64,000 nucleotides of DNA from Gimesia algae. Its GTDB lineage: Bacteria > Planctomycetota > Planctomycetia > Planctomycetales > Planctomycetaceae. Below are positions 24,066 through 32,784 of this stretch, one piece after another; position 1 is the first letter of the stretch; each line of letters begins with the position of its first letter. The notes under the pieces are model-generated. The model saw only the letters and a list, made by a program, of their open reading frames with translations, had not been told where the DNA came from and did no database searches. The DNA lies in the NCBI RefSeq assembly GCF_007746795.1, contig NZ_CP036343.1, positions 3,652,369-3,716,368 of the forward strand, written 5' to 3'. The position numbers were made by a program, and so were the translations under genes.

Positions 24066-26447
24066 ATGCGAATGATTGAATCAACATCCCGGCTCTCAAA
24101 ACTTCAGACTCTGAAGAGTGCCTGCGTCGCAGCCTGCGGTCTGAGTCTGATGATTTGTCTCTCCGCTGCACACGGAGCACCGCTAAGCCTGGAGAAATCA
24201 GAAAAACAATTTCAGTCACAGGTGAAACAGTTCATTACGAAATACTGCCTTGACTGCCACACCGGCGCGGAAGCAGAAGCCGGTCTTGCGCTGGAAAAAT
24301 ACAAGTCCCGCGACAGCATTCTGGAACAGCGGGAAGCCTGGGAAAAAATCGTCAAGCGCATCCAGATTCAATCGATGCCTCCAAAAGATGCAGGCTCTCT
24401 GCCAACAGATCAGGAACGGGAAGACGTACTGGCCTGGTTTGATGATGCTCTGTATGGGGTGGATTGTTCAGGGGACATTAACCCGGGGCGTGTCACCGTA
24501 CGCCGATTGAACCGTAACGAGTACAACAACACAATCCGTGATCTGGTCGGCATTGATTTTGAACCAGCGGAAAACTTCCCCTCCGATGATGTCGGCTATG
24601 GTTTCGATAATATTGGCGACGTACTGACTCTGCCGCCACTGTTAATGGAAAAATATCTGGACGCTGCCGAAGAGATCTCCGAGAAAGCCATTTTTGCAAA
24701 CACTCCTGACAGCTATCCCTGGCAGAAAATCACTGAGAAGAACTTCCAGAAGGAAGGCGCTGTGACAATCAGAAAAAGTGGTGCGGGCTTTCATTCTCGT
24801 GGCACTCTGGCTGGTAAGATCGAACTCAAGCAAGCCGGCAAATATGACTTTCGAATCATCGCCGGCTCGACTCCTGCAGGAACAGACCATGCGAAAATGG
24901 AAGTCAAGCTGGATGGCAAACTGCTGAAAACATTCGAAGTGAAAGAAAACCGGAACTCTCCCGGTACGTTCACCATGCCGCAAGCAGTCCGACTGCCCAA
25001 AGGCAAGCATATCCTCACCATTTCGTTCCTGAACGACTTCTATGATCCCAAAGGTCCTCCCAATAAACGGGATCGGAATCTGTATGTAAACGAAGTCGCT
25101 TTTAAAGGTCCCCTGGGTCAACTGCCTGTGGACCTGCCGACATCACATCATAAAATTATCACCTGTACCCCGGGCAGCGGTCGCTCAATCCATTATTGTG
25201 TAGAGAAAATTATCCGCGAATTTGCCACACAGGCATTCCGTCGTCCGGTCAGCCGGGAAGAAGTCACTCCGGTTGTGGAACTGGTCGAAGCGCGGGTGAA
25301 GTCGGGGCGTACTTTCGAGCAGGGAATTCAGGTAGGGGTCCAGGCGATTCTGGTATCCCCTCACTTTCTGTTTCGCATTGAAGGTCTGCAGGATCCCACC
25401 AAGACACGTGACGAACAGACCATCGCACAATATGAGATAGCTTCCCGGCTCTCTTACTTCCTGTGGAGCAGTATGCCCGATCAGACTCTATTCGATCTGG
25501 CAGCTCAGGGGCGACTGCACGACCGGCGTACCCTGCAGGTGCAGGTCAAACGTATGCTGGAAGACCCCAAGTCGGAAGCATTCGTTAAAAACTTTGCCGG
25601 TCAGTGGTTGAATCTGCGAAACCTGGATGACTTAACACCCGATCCACGAAAATTCCGCGTTTTCAATACACAGTTAAAAGCTGACATGCGTCGCGAAACG
25701 GAAGAATTTTTCAGCTATATCATGAAAGAAGACCGCAGCGTCATTGAATTCATCAACGCTGATTACACCTTCATGAATGAGAATCTGGCGAAATTTTACG
25801 GGAACGACAAAATCAAAGGGGATAAATTCCAGAAAGTCAGCCTCGATAAATCGAAGCGGGCCGGTCTGATCACTCAAGCCAGCATCCTGACATTGACCTC
25901 CAACCCGGGCCGGACCTCTCCTGTCAAACGGGGAAAATGGATTATGGAAAATATACTGGGCACACCACCCCCACCACCGCCACCCAATGTGCCTGAGCTG
26001 GAAGAAGCAGCAGGTGCGAAACCGAATGCCACCTTACGCGAACAATTGGCAATACATCGTAAGATCGCCGGTTGTGCGGCCTGTCACGATCAGATGGATC
26101 CCTTAGGACTGGGTTTCGAAAATTTCGATGCCATTGGTCGCTGGAGAGAAAAAGAAGGAAAACATAAAATCGATTCTTCTGGACAGTTACCCAGTGGTCA
26201 GACTTTTAAGAGTCCCGTAGAATTAATCGGGATTCTGGAAGAGCAGAAACAGGGATTCAGCCGATCTTTAGCAGAGAAGATGCTGACTTACGCCATTGGT
26301 CGTGGTGTCGAATACTACGACAAGTGTGCTTTGGATGAAATCACCAACAACTTTACTACCAGGGGATATCGCTTTTCAGCGCTCGTCACCGAGATTGTCA
26401 CAAGCGATCCCTTCCTGAAACGTCAACGAGGTTCTCACAATGACTAA
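24066..26447 (+). CDS. Planctomycete cytochrome c / DUF1587-DUF1595-DUF1592-DUF1588-DUF1585 protein
   Basis: 793 residues with a signal peptide (hydrophobic stretch 20-37). A planctomycete-type cytochrome module carries the heme site CLDCH (Cys61, Cys64, His65). NRNEYNNTIRDLVGIDFEP (about 150) is DUF1587. A carbohydrate-binding-like beta domain follows (about 225-345). Then come the helical segments of DUF1595 and DUF1592 (RLSYFLWSSMPDQTLFDLA), DUF1588 (TSNPGRTSPVKRGKWIMENI, then a PPPPPPNVPEL run and CAACHDQMDPLGLGFENFD with a second CxxCH near 671), and DUF1585 at the end (LAEKMLTYAIGRGVEYYD). Such proteins are expanded in planctomycetes and always pair with DUF1552 proteins; they are thought to be periplasmic redox or polysaccharide-related proteins, but their activity is unknown. 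The next gene overlaps by eight bases. Confidence 0.93.
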   Translation: MRMIESTSRLSKLQTLKSACVAACGLSLMICLSAAHGAPLSLEKSEKQFQSQVKQFITKYCLDCHTGAEAEAGLALEKYKSRDSILEQREAWEKIVKRIQIQSMPPKDAGSLPTDQEREDVLAWFDDALYGVDCSGDINPGRVTVRRLNRNEYNNTIRDLVGIDFEPAENFPSDDVGYGFDNIGDVLTLPPLLMEKYLDAAEEISEKAIFANTPDSYPWQKITEKNFQKEGAVTIRKSGAGFHSRGTLAGKIELKQAGKYDFRIIAGSTPAGTDHAKMEVKLDGKLLKTFEVKENRNSPGTFTMPQAVRLPKGKHILTISFLNDFYDPKGPPNKRDRNLYVNEVAFKGPLGQLPVDLPTSHHKIITCTPGSGRSIHYCVEKIIREFATQAFRRPVSREEVTPVVELVEARVKSGRTFEQGIQVGVQAILVSPHFLFRIEGLQDPTKTRDEQTIAQYEIASRLSYFLWSSMPDQTLFDLAAQGRLHDRRTLQVQVKRMLEDPKSEAFVKNFAGQWLNLRNLDDLTPDPRKFRVFNTQLKADMRRETEEFFSYIMKEDRSVIEFINADYTFMNENLAKFYGNDKIKGDKFQKVSLDKSKRAGLITQASILTLTSNPGRTSPVKRGKWIMENILGTPPPPPPPNVPELEEAAGAKPNATLREQLAIHRKIAGCAACHDQMDPLGLGFENFDAIGRWREKEGKHKIDSSGQLPSGQTFKSPVELIGILEEQKQGFSRSLAEKMLTYAIGRGVEYYDKCALDEITNNFTTRGYRFSALVTEIVTSDPFLKRQRGSHND

Positions 26448-27783
26448 TCTCCTGAAACGCCGTACATTCCTGCAGGGTCTTGGAACGACGATGGCTCTGC
26501 CATTGCTGGAGATCATGCAGCCTCAGTTGCATCTGGCCGCCGCTGCTCCTGCTGCGGCGAAAGCGCCTGTCAGAACCGCGTTCATTTTCTTCCCGAACGG
26601 GGTGATTGGTCCATCGTGGTATCCCACATCCACAGGCCAGAACTATGAGATGCCGAAAACACTGAAATCTCTGGAAAGTCTGAAGTCGGATGTCAATGTA
26701 ATTTCCGGTTTGGCTCAGGTCAATGCCCGCGCTCTCGGCGATGGGGCCGGGGATCATGCCCGCTGTGCTTCCGTGTATCTCACAGGTGCGCACCCGACAA
26801 AAACCAGCGGTGCAGATATTAAAGCCGGTGTCTCCGTCGACCAGGTTGCCGCTCAGCAGGTAGGACATCTGACACGATTGCCTTCGTTGGAACTGGGCAT
26901 GACACGCGGCCGGAACGCCGGACAATGCGACTCTGGTTACAGCTGTGCTTACTCTTCCAATATTTCCTGGCGAACACCTTCTACGCCCACAGCAAAAGAG
27001 ATTGTTCCCAAACTGGCATTTGAACGTCTGTTTGGCGGCGGAGCCGAGAGGGAAAAACAACGTGCCCGCCATCTAAAAGATCGCCAGAGTATTCTGGACC
27101 TGGTCAAACACGATGCTGATCAGTTGAAAAAACAGCTGGGTCGGAATGACCAACGCAAAATTGACGAATATTTCACCAGCGTACGAGAAATCGAGCAGCG
27201 GATTGAACGCAGTACGCATCAGGAAAAAATCAAACCGCCGGAAATGCAACTGCCGGACGGTATTCCCAGCGAGTTCCAGGAGCACATCCGGCTGATGTAC
27301 GACCTGTTGATTCTTGCTTTCCAGACCGATACCACGCGTATCGCTACGTTCATGGTTGGCAACGCTGGCAGTAACCAGACCTTCCCGATGGTCGGAGTGA
27401 ATTCAGGGCATCACGAACTGTCACACCATCGCAATGATGAAAAGAAGATGGCTGACATTCAAAAAATTGATGAGTACCTGACTTCGCAGTTTGCTTACTT
27501 CCTCAAACGCCTTAAAGAAACACCGGAAGGAAACAGCAACCTGCTGGATAACTCGATGATCTGTTATGGCAGCGCCATCGGCGATGGTAACCGCCACAGC
27601 CACCACGACCTGCCAATTATCCTGGCCGGTAAAGGTGGGGGCACAATCAAGACCGGTTTCCACCACCAGGTCAAGACAGAAACACCCTTGAGTAACCTGT
27701 TCGTCTCCATGCTGGACCGAGTGGGAGCCCCGGTCACTTCATTTGGCGACAGCACAGGCCGCCTGTCTGTCATCGATACCTGA
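26440..27783 (+). CDS. DUF1552 family secreted protein
   Basis: 447 residues. The N-terminus KRRTFLQGLGTTMALPLLE is a twin-arginine-like export signal, so folding and possibly cofactor loading may precede export. The body has the DUF1552 hallmarks: RTAFIFFPNGVIGPSWYP, GLAQVNARALGDGAGDHARC, SLELGM, CAYSSNISWRTPSTPTAKE and, near the C-terminus, YGSAIGDGNRHSHHDLPIIL. The family is related in fold to DUF1501 and sulfatase/alkaline phosphatase-like proteins, and the His/Asp-rich segments could bind metal. It is translated with the upstream DUF1592-type gene (8-bp overlap), the usual planctomycete pair. Substrate unknown. Confidence 0.93.
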   Translation: MTNLLKRRTFLQGLGTTMALPLLEIMQPQLHLAAAAPAAAKAPVRTAFIFFPNGVIGPSWYPTSTGQNYEMPKTLKSLESLKSDVNVISGLAQVNARALGDGAGDHARCASVYLTGAHPTKTSGADIKAGVSVDQVAAQQVGHLTRLPSLELGMTRGRNAGQCDSGYSCAYSSNISWRTPSTPTAKEIVPKLAFERLFGGGAEREKQRARHLKDRQSILDLVKHDADQLKKQLGRNDQRKIDEYFTSVREIEQRIERSTHQEKIKPPEMQLPDGIPSEFQEHIRLMYDLLILAFQTDTTRIATFMVGNAGSNQTFPMVGVNSGHHELSHHRNDEKKMADIQKIDEYLTSQFAYFLKRLKETPEGNSNLLDNSMICYGSAIGDGNRHSHHDLPIILAGKGGGTIKTGFHHQVKTETPLSNLFVSMLDRVGAPVTSFGDSTGRLSVIDT

Positions 27784-27938
27784 TCTCAGGCAGAAATAAA
27801 TCAGGCTGCTGACTGCTTGAAGTGAGCAGCCTGACAGCATTTGAGATTCATATAGACACAGTTTTCTATCTGGCCTACCATGCCCGGCAATCAGCGTCTG
27901 CTTTACTGAACTCCCCTTCGCCTGAACGTGCACCCGGT

Positions 27939-28616
27939 ATGGAAACCTCACTGCATCGTCAATTGAAATCGTACTATGCACCGAATGCAGAGTGTGAAGA
28001 AATTACGCTGGGTTCATATCGAATTGATGCCATTGACGGTGACCGACTGATTGAAATTCAGCATGGATCACTGGGTGCGATTCGCGACAAGGTTCGCTGC
28101 CTGCTGGAAGATTATGATGTACATGTCGTCAAACCGATTGCGATCCGGAAATATCTGATCAAACGGCAGAAGAAGAATGGTGAGCCGATCTCCGCCCGCT
28201 TCAGCCCCCGTCGTGGCTCGGTGTTTGATCTGTTTGAAGATATGGTGCATTTCGCCAATGTGTTCCCGCATCCACGATTGACGCTGGAAGTGGCGCTCAC
28301 CATTCAGGAGGAACACCGGATTGCGCGAAAGCCCCGCCGCTGGAAGGGGAAAGATTACCGGGTGACGGATCGCGTGTTGCGATCGGTAGAGGAACAGATC
28401 GAGTTGAACACAGCAGCTGATCTGCTCAAGTTAATCCCGGGAAAACTCCCTGTCCCCTTTCAGACTAAAGATCTGGCCAAAGCAGCCGGTATCCCGCGCT
28501 GGCTGGCACAGAAGATGGCATACTGTCTGCGTAATACCGGCGCAATCAAACTGGTCGGGAAAGAGAAAAATGCGCTGCTGTATGAAATCACCGAGGGGAA
28601 TCAGGCGGCTGCCTGA
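27939..28616 (+). CDS. Hypothetical protein, predicted PD-(D/E)XK-like fold plus winged helix
   Basis: 226 residues from ATG-27939; the frame is open to a GTG at 27822, but that extension looks non-coding. Residues 1-70 read like a compact nuclease core: METSLHRQLK helix, CEEITLGSYRIDAIDGDRLI (Asp30) and EIQHGSLGAIRDK (Glu39-x-Gln41), a D...ExQ arrangement of the PD-(D/E)XK type, followed by a helix and the strand VHVVKPIAI. The middle is basic (RKPRRWKGKDYR), and the last 70 residues, with TKDLAKAAGIPRWLAQKMAY and an ending sheet, look like a winged helix. I do not recognise a named family. It might act on DNA or RNA, possibly without catalysis. It lies 155 bp after the DUF1552 gene and is immediately followed by the 190-bp inverted-repeat element. 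Confidence 0.7.
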   Translation: METSLHRQLKSYYAPNAECEEITLGSYRIDAIDGDRLIEIQHGSLGAIRDKVRCLLEDYDVHVVKPIAIRKYLIKRQKKNGEPISARFSPRRGSVFDLFEDMVHFANVFPHPRLTLEVALTIQEEHRIARKPRRWKGKDYRVTDRVLRSVEEQIELNTAADLLKLIPGKLPVPFQTKDLAKAAGIPRWLAQKMAYCLRNTGAIKLVGKEKNALLYEITEGNQAAA

Positions 28617-28623
28617 GAAAAAG

Positions 28624-28813
28624 GGAAACTCCCGAAATAGAAAATTGTGAGCTTCAATCACAATAGATTTGACTACCAACCAACTTACTCATAATCCGTA
28701 CAGAGCCATCAAGTCCTAGGCTGCCGCTGACACTTACTGGCCATTAATCTCGGCAGTCAAAACAACCCAAGTCGCCATCCGTATTGGCACAAGTGGTGAT
28801 TTCGGGAGTTTCC
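28624..28813. repeat. 190-bp element bounded by 15-bp perfect inverted repeats
   Basis: GGAAACTCCCGAAAT at 28624-28638 is the exact reverse complement of ATTTCGGGAGTTTCC at 28799-28813. Inside, ATTGTGA/TCACAAT (28644-28650/28658-28664) forms a 7-bp hairpin and CTGCCG/CGGCAG another short inverted pair. The arrangement is that of a MITE-like or structured non-coding element. No obvious target-site duplication or second copy was found in the window, and it starts eight bases after a stop codon. Confidence 0.6.
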
Positions 28814-29345
28814 TCATTTAATTTCTACAACGTTCCGAAGCCGAATCTGCATCAATCTGCACCTGCCAGCTCGCCGCGATGAAGATAGAAGCTGCCCCTG
28901 GATATGTTTGATCAACGACCAAATACCAACAGGAAGAACGATCTGATTGCGAAGAGTGGTTTGAACATCGTTGATGGTATCGATGCAGTTCTCAAATAAA
29001 GAAACTGATCTTGCCACGATGTTTATTCAGGCTGTGACTGGAAACAGTCCAAGTCGGAATGGCAAAAGTTAAATTTAAAAACGCACTGAAACGTTGAAGT
29101 CAAATTTTCTGGCTCACATGAAATCCAGTTCGAATCACTTCAACAAACCAGAGCTAATTCTCAGATTAACTTTTCTACTCAGAGAGTCAACATAGATGCG
29201 AAGAAAAAGCGCACGAAAAATAAATTCGTTTTTTTCAGCAGTGATATCTTACCGAACATTGACATCCGCACTAAAAATGCAGTCAGGAAATCAGGAATTA
29301 TATCATCTGTTTTCAGCTAAAAAACGGGTAAGGCTGGCAGAGATT
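28814..29345. other. AT-rich intergenic region (532 bp)
   Basis: No gene is supported. A 67-codon minus-strand frame at 28814-29017 has no recognisable features. A short stem ACGAA/TTCGT (29213-29217/29225-29229) is followed by a T run (29230-29235), but the stem is weak. GTTCGAATC at 29128 is not part of a tRNA. hisB ends at 29346 on the minus strand. Confidence 0.5.
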
Positions 29346-29933
29346 TTATAACACACCTTTGGATGAAGGAACTCCCTGCTGACGCGGATCAATGGCCACA
29401 GCCTGTCTGAGAGCGCGTGCAGTTCCTTTAAAGAGCCCTTCTGAAATGTGATGACTGTTACCACCATGATGCAGAACCTGATGCAGGTTTAACAAACCAT
29501 TCGAGGCAAATGCCTGCCAGAATTCCCGTACGAGTTCCGTGTCGAACTGACCAATTTTTTCTGTGGGAAATTGAACATCGAACACAAACCAGGAACGACC
29601 GCTTAAATCGAGAGCGGTCGTGACCAGAGTCTCTTCCATGGGGAGCGTAATGGAGCCATAGCGGGTGATTCCTTTTTTATCACCCACTGCCTCGCAGAGT
29701 GTTTTCCCCAGACAGATGCCAACGTCTTCCACCGTGTGGTGATAGTCAACATCCAGATCTCCGTTGGCTTTAATGGTTAAATCGAACAAAGCATGACGCG
29801 CCAACAGAGTCAGCATGTGGTCAAAGAATCCAACGCCGGTCTGAATATCCGACTGGCCACTGCCATCCAGTTCCAGAGACAATTCGATCTGGGTTTCTGC
29901 GGTATCACGTTTAATCGAGGCTTTACGGCTCAT
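29346..29933 (-). CDS. hisB: Imidazoleglycerol-phosphate dehydratase
   Basis: 195 residues, the normal length of the monofunctional enzyme, which dehydrates imidazole glycerol phosphate to imidazole acetol phosphate in histidine biosynthesis. Signatures are [39 protein letters not shown] (the HHxxED metal-binding motif) and [20 protein letters not shown] near the C-terminus. No fused phosphatase domain is present. hisC lies 193 bp upstream on the same strand; the gap is long for a tight operon but co-transcription is plausible. Confidence 0.97.
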   Translation of the reverse strand: MSRKASIKRDTAETQIELSLELDGSGQSDIQTGVGFFDHMLTLLARHALFDLTIKANGDLDVDYHHTVEDVGICLGKTLCEAVGDKKGITRYGSITLPMEETLVTTALDLSGRSWFVFDVQFPTEKIGQFDTELVREFWQAFASNGLLNLHQVLHHGGNSHHISEGLFKGTARALRQAVAIDPRQQGVPSSKGVL

Positions 29934-30126
29934 TTGAGAGAACTCATATAATAAAGGTCAACTTGTTGATTTCTATAATCTTACAGTCCGGATCGGCTTT
30001 CTCAAAAATGCTTCGCAGCAACAGACCGACTTGGTGTCAATTCGCAGAGGGGCCGTCGGCCTGAATTGCATAACCGTTTCAATCGTGCCCGGGAAAATGT
30101 CAAATTTTGCACGATATAACAGTGAT

Positions 30127-31191
30127 TCAGCCAATCTCTTGCAGTGCATTGAGAACGGTCTGTACTTCGTGGTCGGTCCCTACGGTGATTCGCAAGCCAT
30201 CCAGCACACCAGCGGTCAGACCAAACTTCATGTAGCGTACGAGGATCTTGCGACGTTTTAAATCCTGATAGCGGCGCTCATGCTCTTGATCAGGATGAGT
30301 ACACCAGACAAAATTGGTCTGACTGTCTACCGTTTCGAAACCCAGTTTTCCCAACTCAGCCATCAGATGTTTGCGGGTTGTCTGAATTTTTTTCGTATTG
30401 GCCTGCATCCACTCCTGGTCTTTGAGTGCGGCCAGCGCTGCAGCCAGTGACAGGGTATTGCAGTTGTAGCTGTCCTTGACTTTCTGCATTCCCTGGATCA
30501 GGTCGGGGTGTGCAACTGCAAAGCCGAAACGAATGCCAGCCAGACTGTACGACTTACTCAACGTACGCGTCACAATGATTCGCTCGCCAGCTTGTGATTT
30601 GAGTAATTCCCCCTTGTGTGGTTGATCACAAAAATCGCCGTACGCTTCATCGAGTACCAGTACACCCTGTGGAGGTACAAGTGAAATAATTTCTTCATCG
30701 GACCAGCGGTTTCCAGAGGGAGCATTGGGATTCGGCACAAACAGGATTTTGCTCTTCGCTGAAATTTCCTGTGCCTGGGTGGTCGGCCAGCTCCAGTCTG
30801 GATTGAGTTGGATTTTCTCGAAGCGGGCTCCCTGAATTTCCGCCAGTGTTTCGTAAAGAGTATAACTGGGATAGGGAGCAGAAACCAGATCGCCGGCATC
30901 GGCAAACGTTCTCATCAGAATGGTCAGAACTTCATCACTGCCATTGCCGGGCAGGACCCAGTCGGGATCTACCTGAAACAGTTCCGCAGCGACTTTCCTG
31001 AATTCCGTCGCCAGAGGATCGGGATAAATGTTCAACCGACCTGCCAGGGCCTGTTCAACCGCTGCTTTCACGAGCGGCGAAGGCGGATAAGGATTTTCAT
31101 TGGTATTCAGTTTAACCCAGCCAGATTCCTGTGGCTGCTCACCGGGTGTATAACCGGTCATCTGCTGGACCTGAGGACGAAACAGACTCAT
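30127..31191 (-). CDS. hisC: Histidinol-phosphate aminotransferase
   Basis: 354 residues, fold type I PLP enzyme that converts imidazole acetol phosphate to histidinol phosphate. KLNTNENPYPPSP near 28-40 is the substrate-loop signature, NGSDEVL at 83-89 the PLP phosphate site, PNPNAPSGN near 153-161 the family motif, and RTLSKSYSLAGIRFGFA contains the PLP lysine (Lys213). RFGFAV and the C-terminal LRITVGT also match. It sits between ychF and hisB on the same strand. Confidence 0.96.
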   Translation of the reverse strand: MSLFRPQVQQMTGYTPGEQPQESGWVKLNTNENPYPPSPLVKAAVEQALAGRLNIYPDPLATEFRKVAAELFQVDPDWVLPGNGSDEVLTILMRTFADAGDLVSAPYPSYTLYETLAEIQGARFEKIQLNPDWSWPTTQAQEISAKSKILFVPNPNAPSGNRWSDEEIISLVPPQGVLVLDEAYGDFCDQPHKGELLKSQAGERIIVTRTLSKSYSLAGIRFGFAVAHPDLIQGMQKVKDSYNCNTLSLAAALAALKDQEWMQANTKKIQTTRKHLMAELGKLGFETVDSQTNFVWCTHPDQEHERRYQDLKRRKILVRYMKFGLTAGVLDGLRITVGTDHEVQTVLNALQEIG

Positions 31192-31348
31192 GATACTGCA
31201 AATCTCGATTCAATTATGTAAGAGGTTAATACGATCTGAGCATGCGACGACACTCAGGGACGGACCTGAATACAGACAACATTGCTCAGTCAGGAGTTCT
31301 CATAAAAATAAAAGAAGTCTGTGAAAGTCGGTTTATCTCAGATCCAAT

Positions 31349-32440
31349 TCACACATTAAACAGGAAATGGCAGATATCGCCGTCTTTCATCACATACTCT
31401 TTGCCTTCTACGCGCAACTTACCGGCTTCACGGATTGCCTTTTCCGTGTGATATTCTTCCAGATCAAAGACCGAAAAGATTTCCGCCCGGATAAAACCTC
31501 GCTCAAAATCAGTATGTATGACTCCGGCGGCCTGTGGTCCGGTGGCGCCAATGGGGATGGTCCAGGCACGGATTTCAATCTTCCCGGCGGTAAAGTAACT
31601 CTGGAGTCCCAGCGTGTGGTAAGCCGCCCGGGCGACGAAAGCCAGCGCCGGTTCTTCCAGTCCGACACTCTCCAGCATTTCCTTCTGATCTGCTTCATCC
31701 AACTCCGCGATTTCTGCTTCCAGTCGACCACAGACGACAACGACTTCACCCCCTTCTTCCGCAGCACGTTGACGCACACGCTGGACGAGTTCGCCTTCAC
31801 CTTGAAGATCATCTTCATCAACATTTGCCAGATAAAGAACCGGCTTGGCAGTCAGAAACTGATAACCTTTGAAGATTTTCTGCTGATCCGGATTATCGAA
31901 CGAAAGACCGCGTAAAGGTTTTTCTTCTGCCAGGCGTGCTGCACATACCTCGAGTACGGCCAGTCGCGACTTGGCTTCCGCATTTCCTGACCGGGCAGTT
32001 TTCGCTGCTTTCTGTTTTGCAGATTCGACGCTCTGCATGTCAGCCAGCATCAATTCAATATCGATCGTTTCGATATCGCTGATCGGGTCGACTTTCCCCT
32101 CGACGTGGATCACGTCGCCGTTTTCAAAACACCGCACGACATGGAGAATCGCATCCACATTGCGAATATGCGAGAGGAATTTGTTACCGAGCCCTTCTCC
32201 CTCAGAAGCGCCCCGCACAATCCCCGCAATGTCCACCAGCCTTAAAATAGCAGGGATCACCTTGTCTGTAGGGATATAGTGATGAATTTTTTCCAACCGC
32301 GGATCTGGCACATTGACAATCCCCACATTGGGCTCAATCGTACAGAAGGGATAGTTTTCACTTGCAATTCCCGCAGCAGTTAATGCATTAAATAACGTAG
32401 ATTTACCTACATTCGGCAGGCCAACAATTCCGGCTTCCAT
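31349..32440 (-). CDS. ychF: Redox-regulated ATPase YchF (Obg-like ATPase)
   Basis: 363 residues beginning [20 protein letters not shown]; the frame extends four codons upstream to a TTG at 32452, but the family starts directly before the P-loop, so ATG-32440 is chosen. P-loop GLPNVGKS is at 7-14, [20 protein letters not shown] is the G3/switch region (ASEGEGLG), and [10 protein letters not shown] replaces NKxD with the NxxE type of this ATP-preferring family. The C-terminal TGS-like domain ends with [18 protein letters not shown]. YchF binds ribosomes and influences stress responses. Cytosolic. It appears to be separately transcribed from the his genes (157-bp gap). Confidence 0.97.
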   Translation of the reverse strand: MEAGIVGLPNVGKSTLFNALTAAGIASENYPFCTIEPNVGIVNVPDPRLEKIHHYIPTDKVIPAILRLVDIAGIVRGASEGEGLGNKFLSHIRNVDAILHVVRCFENGDVIHVEGKVDPISDIETIDIELMLADMQSVESAKQKAAKTARSGNAEAKSRLAVLEVCAARLAEEKPLRGLSFDNPDQQKIFKGYQFLTAKPVLYLANVDEDDLQGEGELVQRVRQRAAEEGGEVVVVCGRLEAEIAELDEADQKEMLESVGLEEPALAFVARAAYHTLGLQSYFTAGKIEIRAWTIPIGATGPQAAGVIHTDFERGFIRAEIFSVFDLEEYHTEKAIREAGKLRVEGKEYVMKDGDICHFLFNV

Positions 32441-32784
32441 GGTTCTTTTCAATAATTAAATGATGTTGAAATATTTTATCCGACAGTAGATCCGCACCTC
32501 TATTTCAAGATATTCCACGGATTCTGGCACATCATAGCGAAGTCCCGAATCAAAAGGAATTGATCAGTCAGAAGGATCTCAGCCTGCGTCTTTTGCATTT
32601 CTGCTGAAATTGGTCTGGGAACAACCAACGGAGCCCCTGTTGCGTCAGTATAAATCTAAGACAAGTTAAAATATTACTACCTTTCCCTGAGTGGGGTAGT
32701 TAAACTGGACTAGGAAAACTAAGTACAAAAATCGATTTATATCTGTAATAATTTCTGAGTCATCAACACTTTGACGAGTAGGCT
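32441..32784. other. Intergenic region between divergent ychF and sulfatase gene (344 bp)
   Basis: No gene. Promoters for both flanking genes are expected here. An inverted pair ACTACC/GGTAGT (32676-32681/32695-32700) encloses a CCCTGAGTGG segment, a possible hairpin. The last 80 bases before the sulfatase ATG are AT-rich. No specific promoter is called. Confidence 0.45.

Noticed and set aside
27822-27938. N-terminal extension of the PD-(D/E)XK-like gene from GTG-27822
   Set aside because: The extra 39 codons look non-coding and the ATG at 27939 starts a normal amphipathic helix.
28814-29017. 67-codon minus-strand frame in the intergenic region
   Set aside because: No recognisable motifs, no ribosome site, next to an inverted-repeat element.
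29128-29136. GTTCGAATC, resembling a tRNA T-loop
   Set aside because: Flanking bases do not form a T-stem and no acceptor or anticodon arms are nearby.
29213-29235. ACGAA/TTCGT stem followed by T run, possible terminator
   Set aside because: The 5-bp AT-rich stem is weak and no plus-strand gene ends nearby.
32676-32700. ACTACC/GGTAGT hairpin upstream of the sulfatase gene
   Set aside because: Not followed by a T run and not near the end of a gene; noted only within the intergenic entry.
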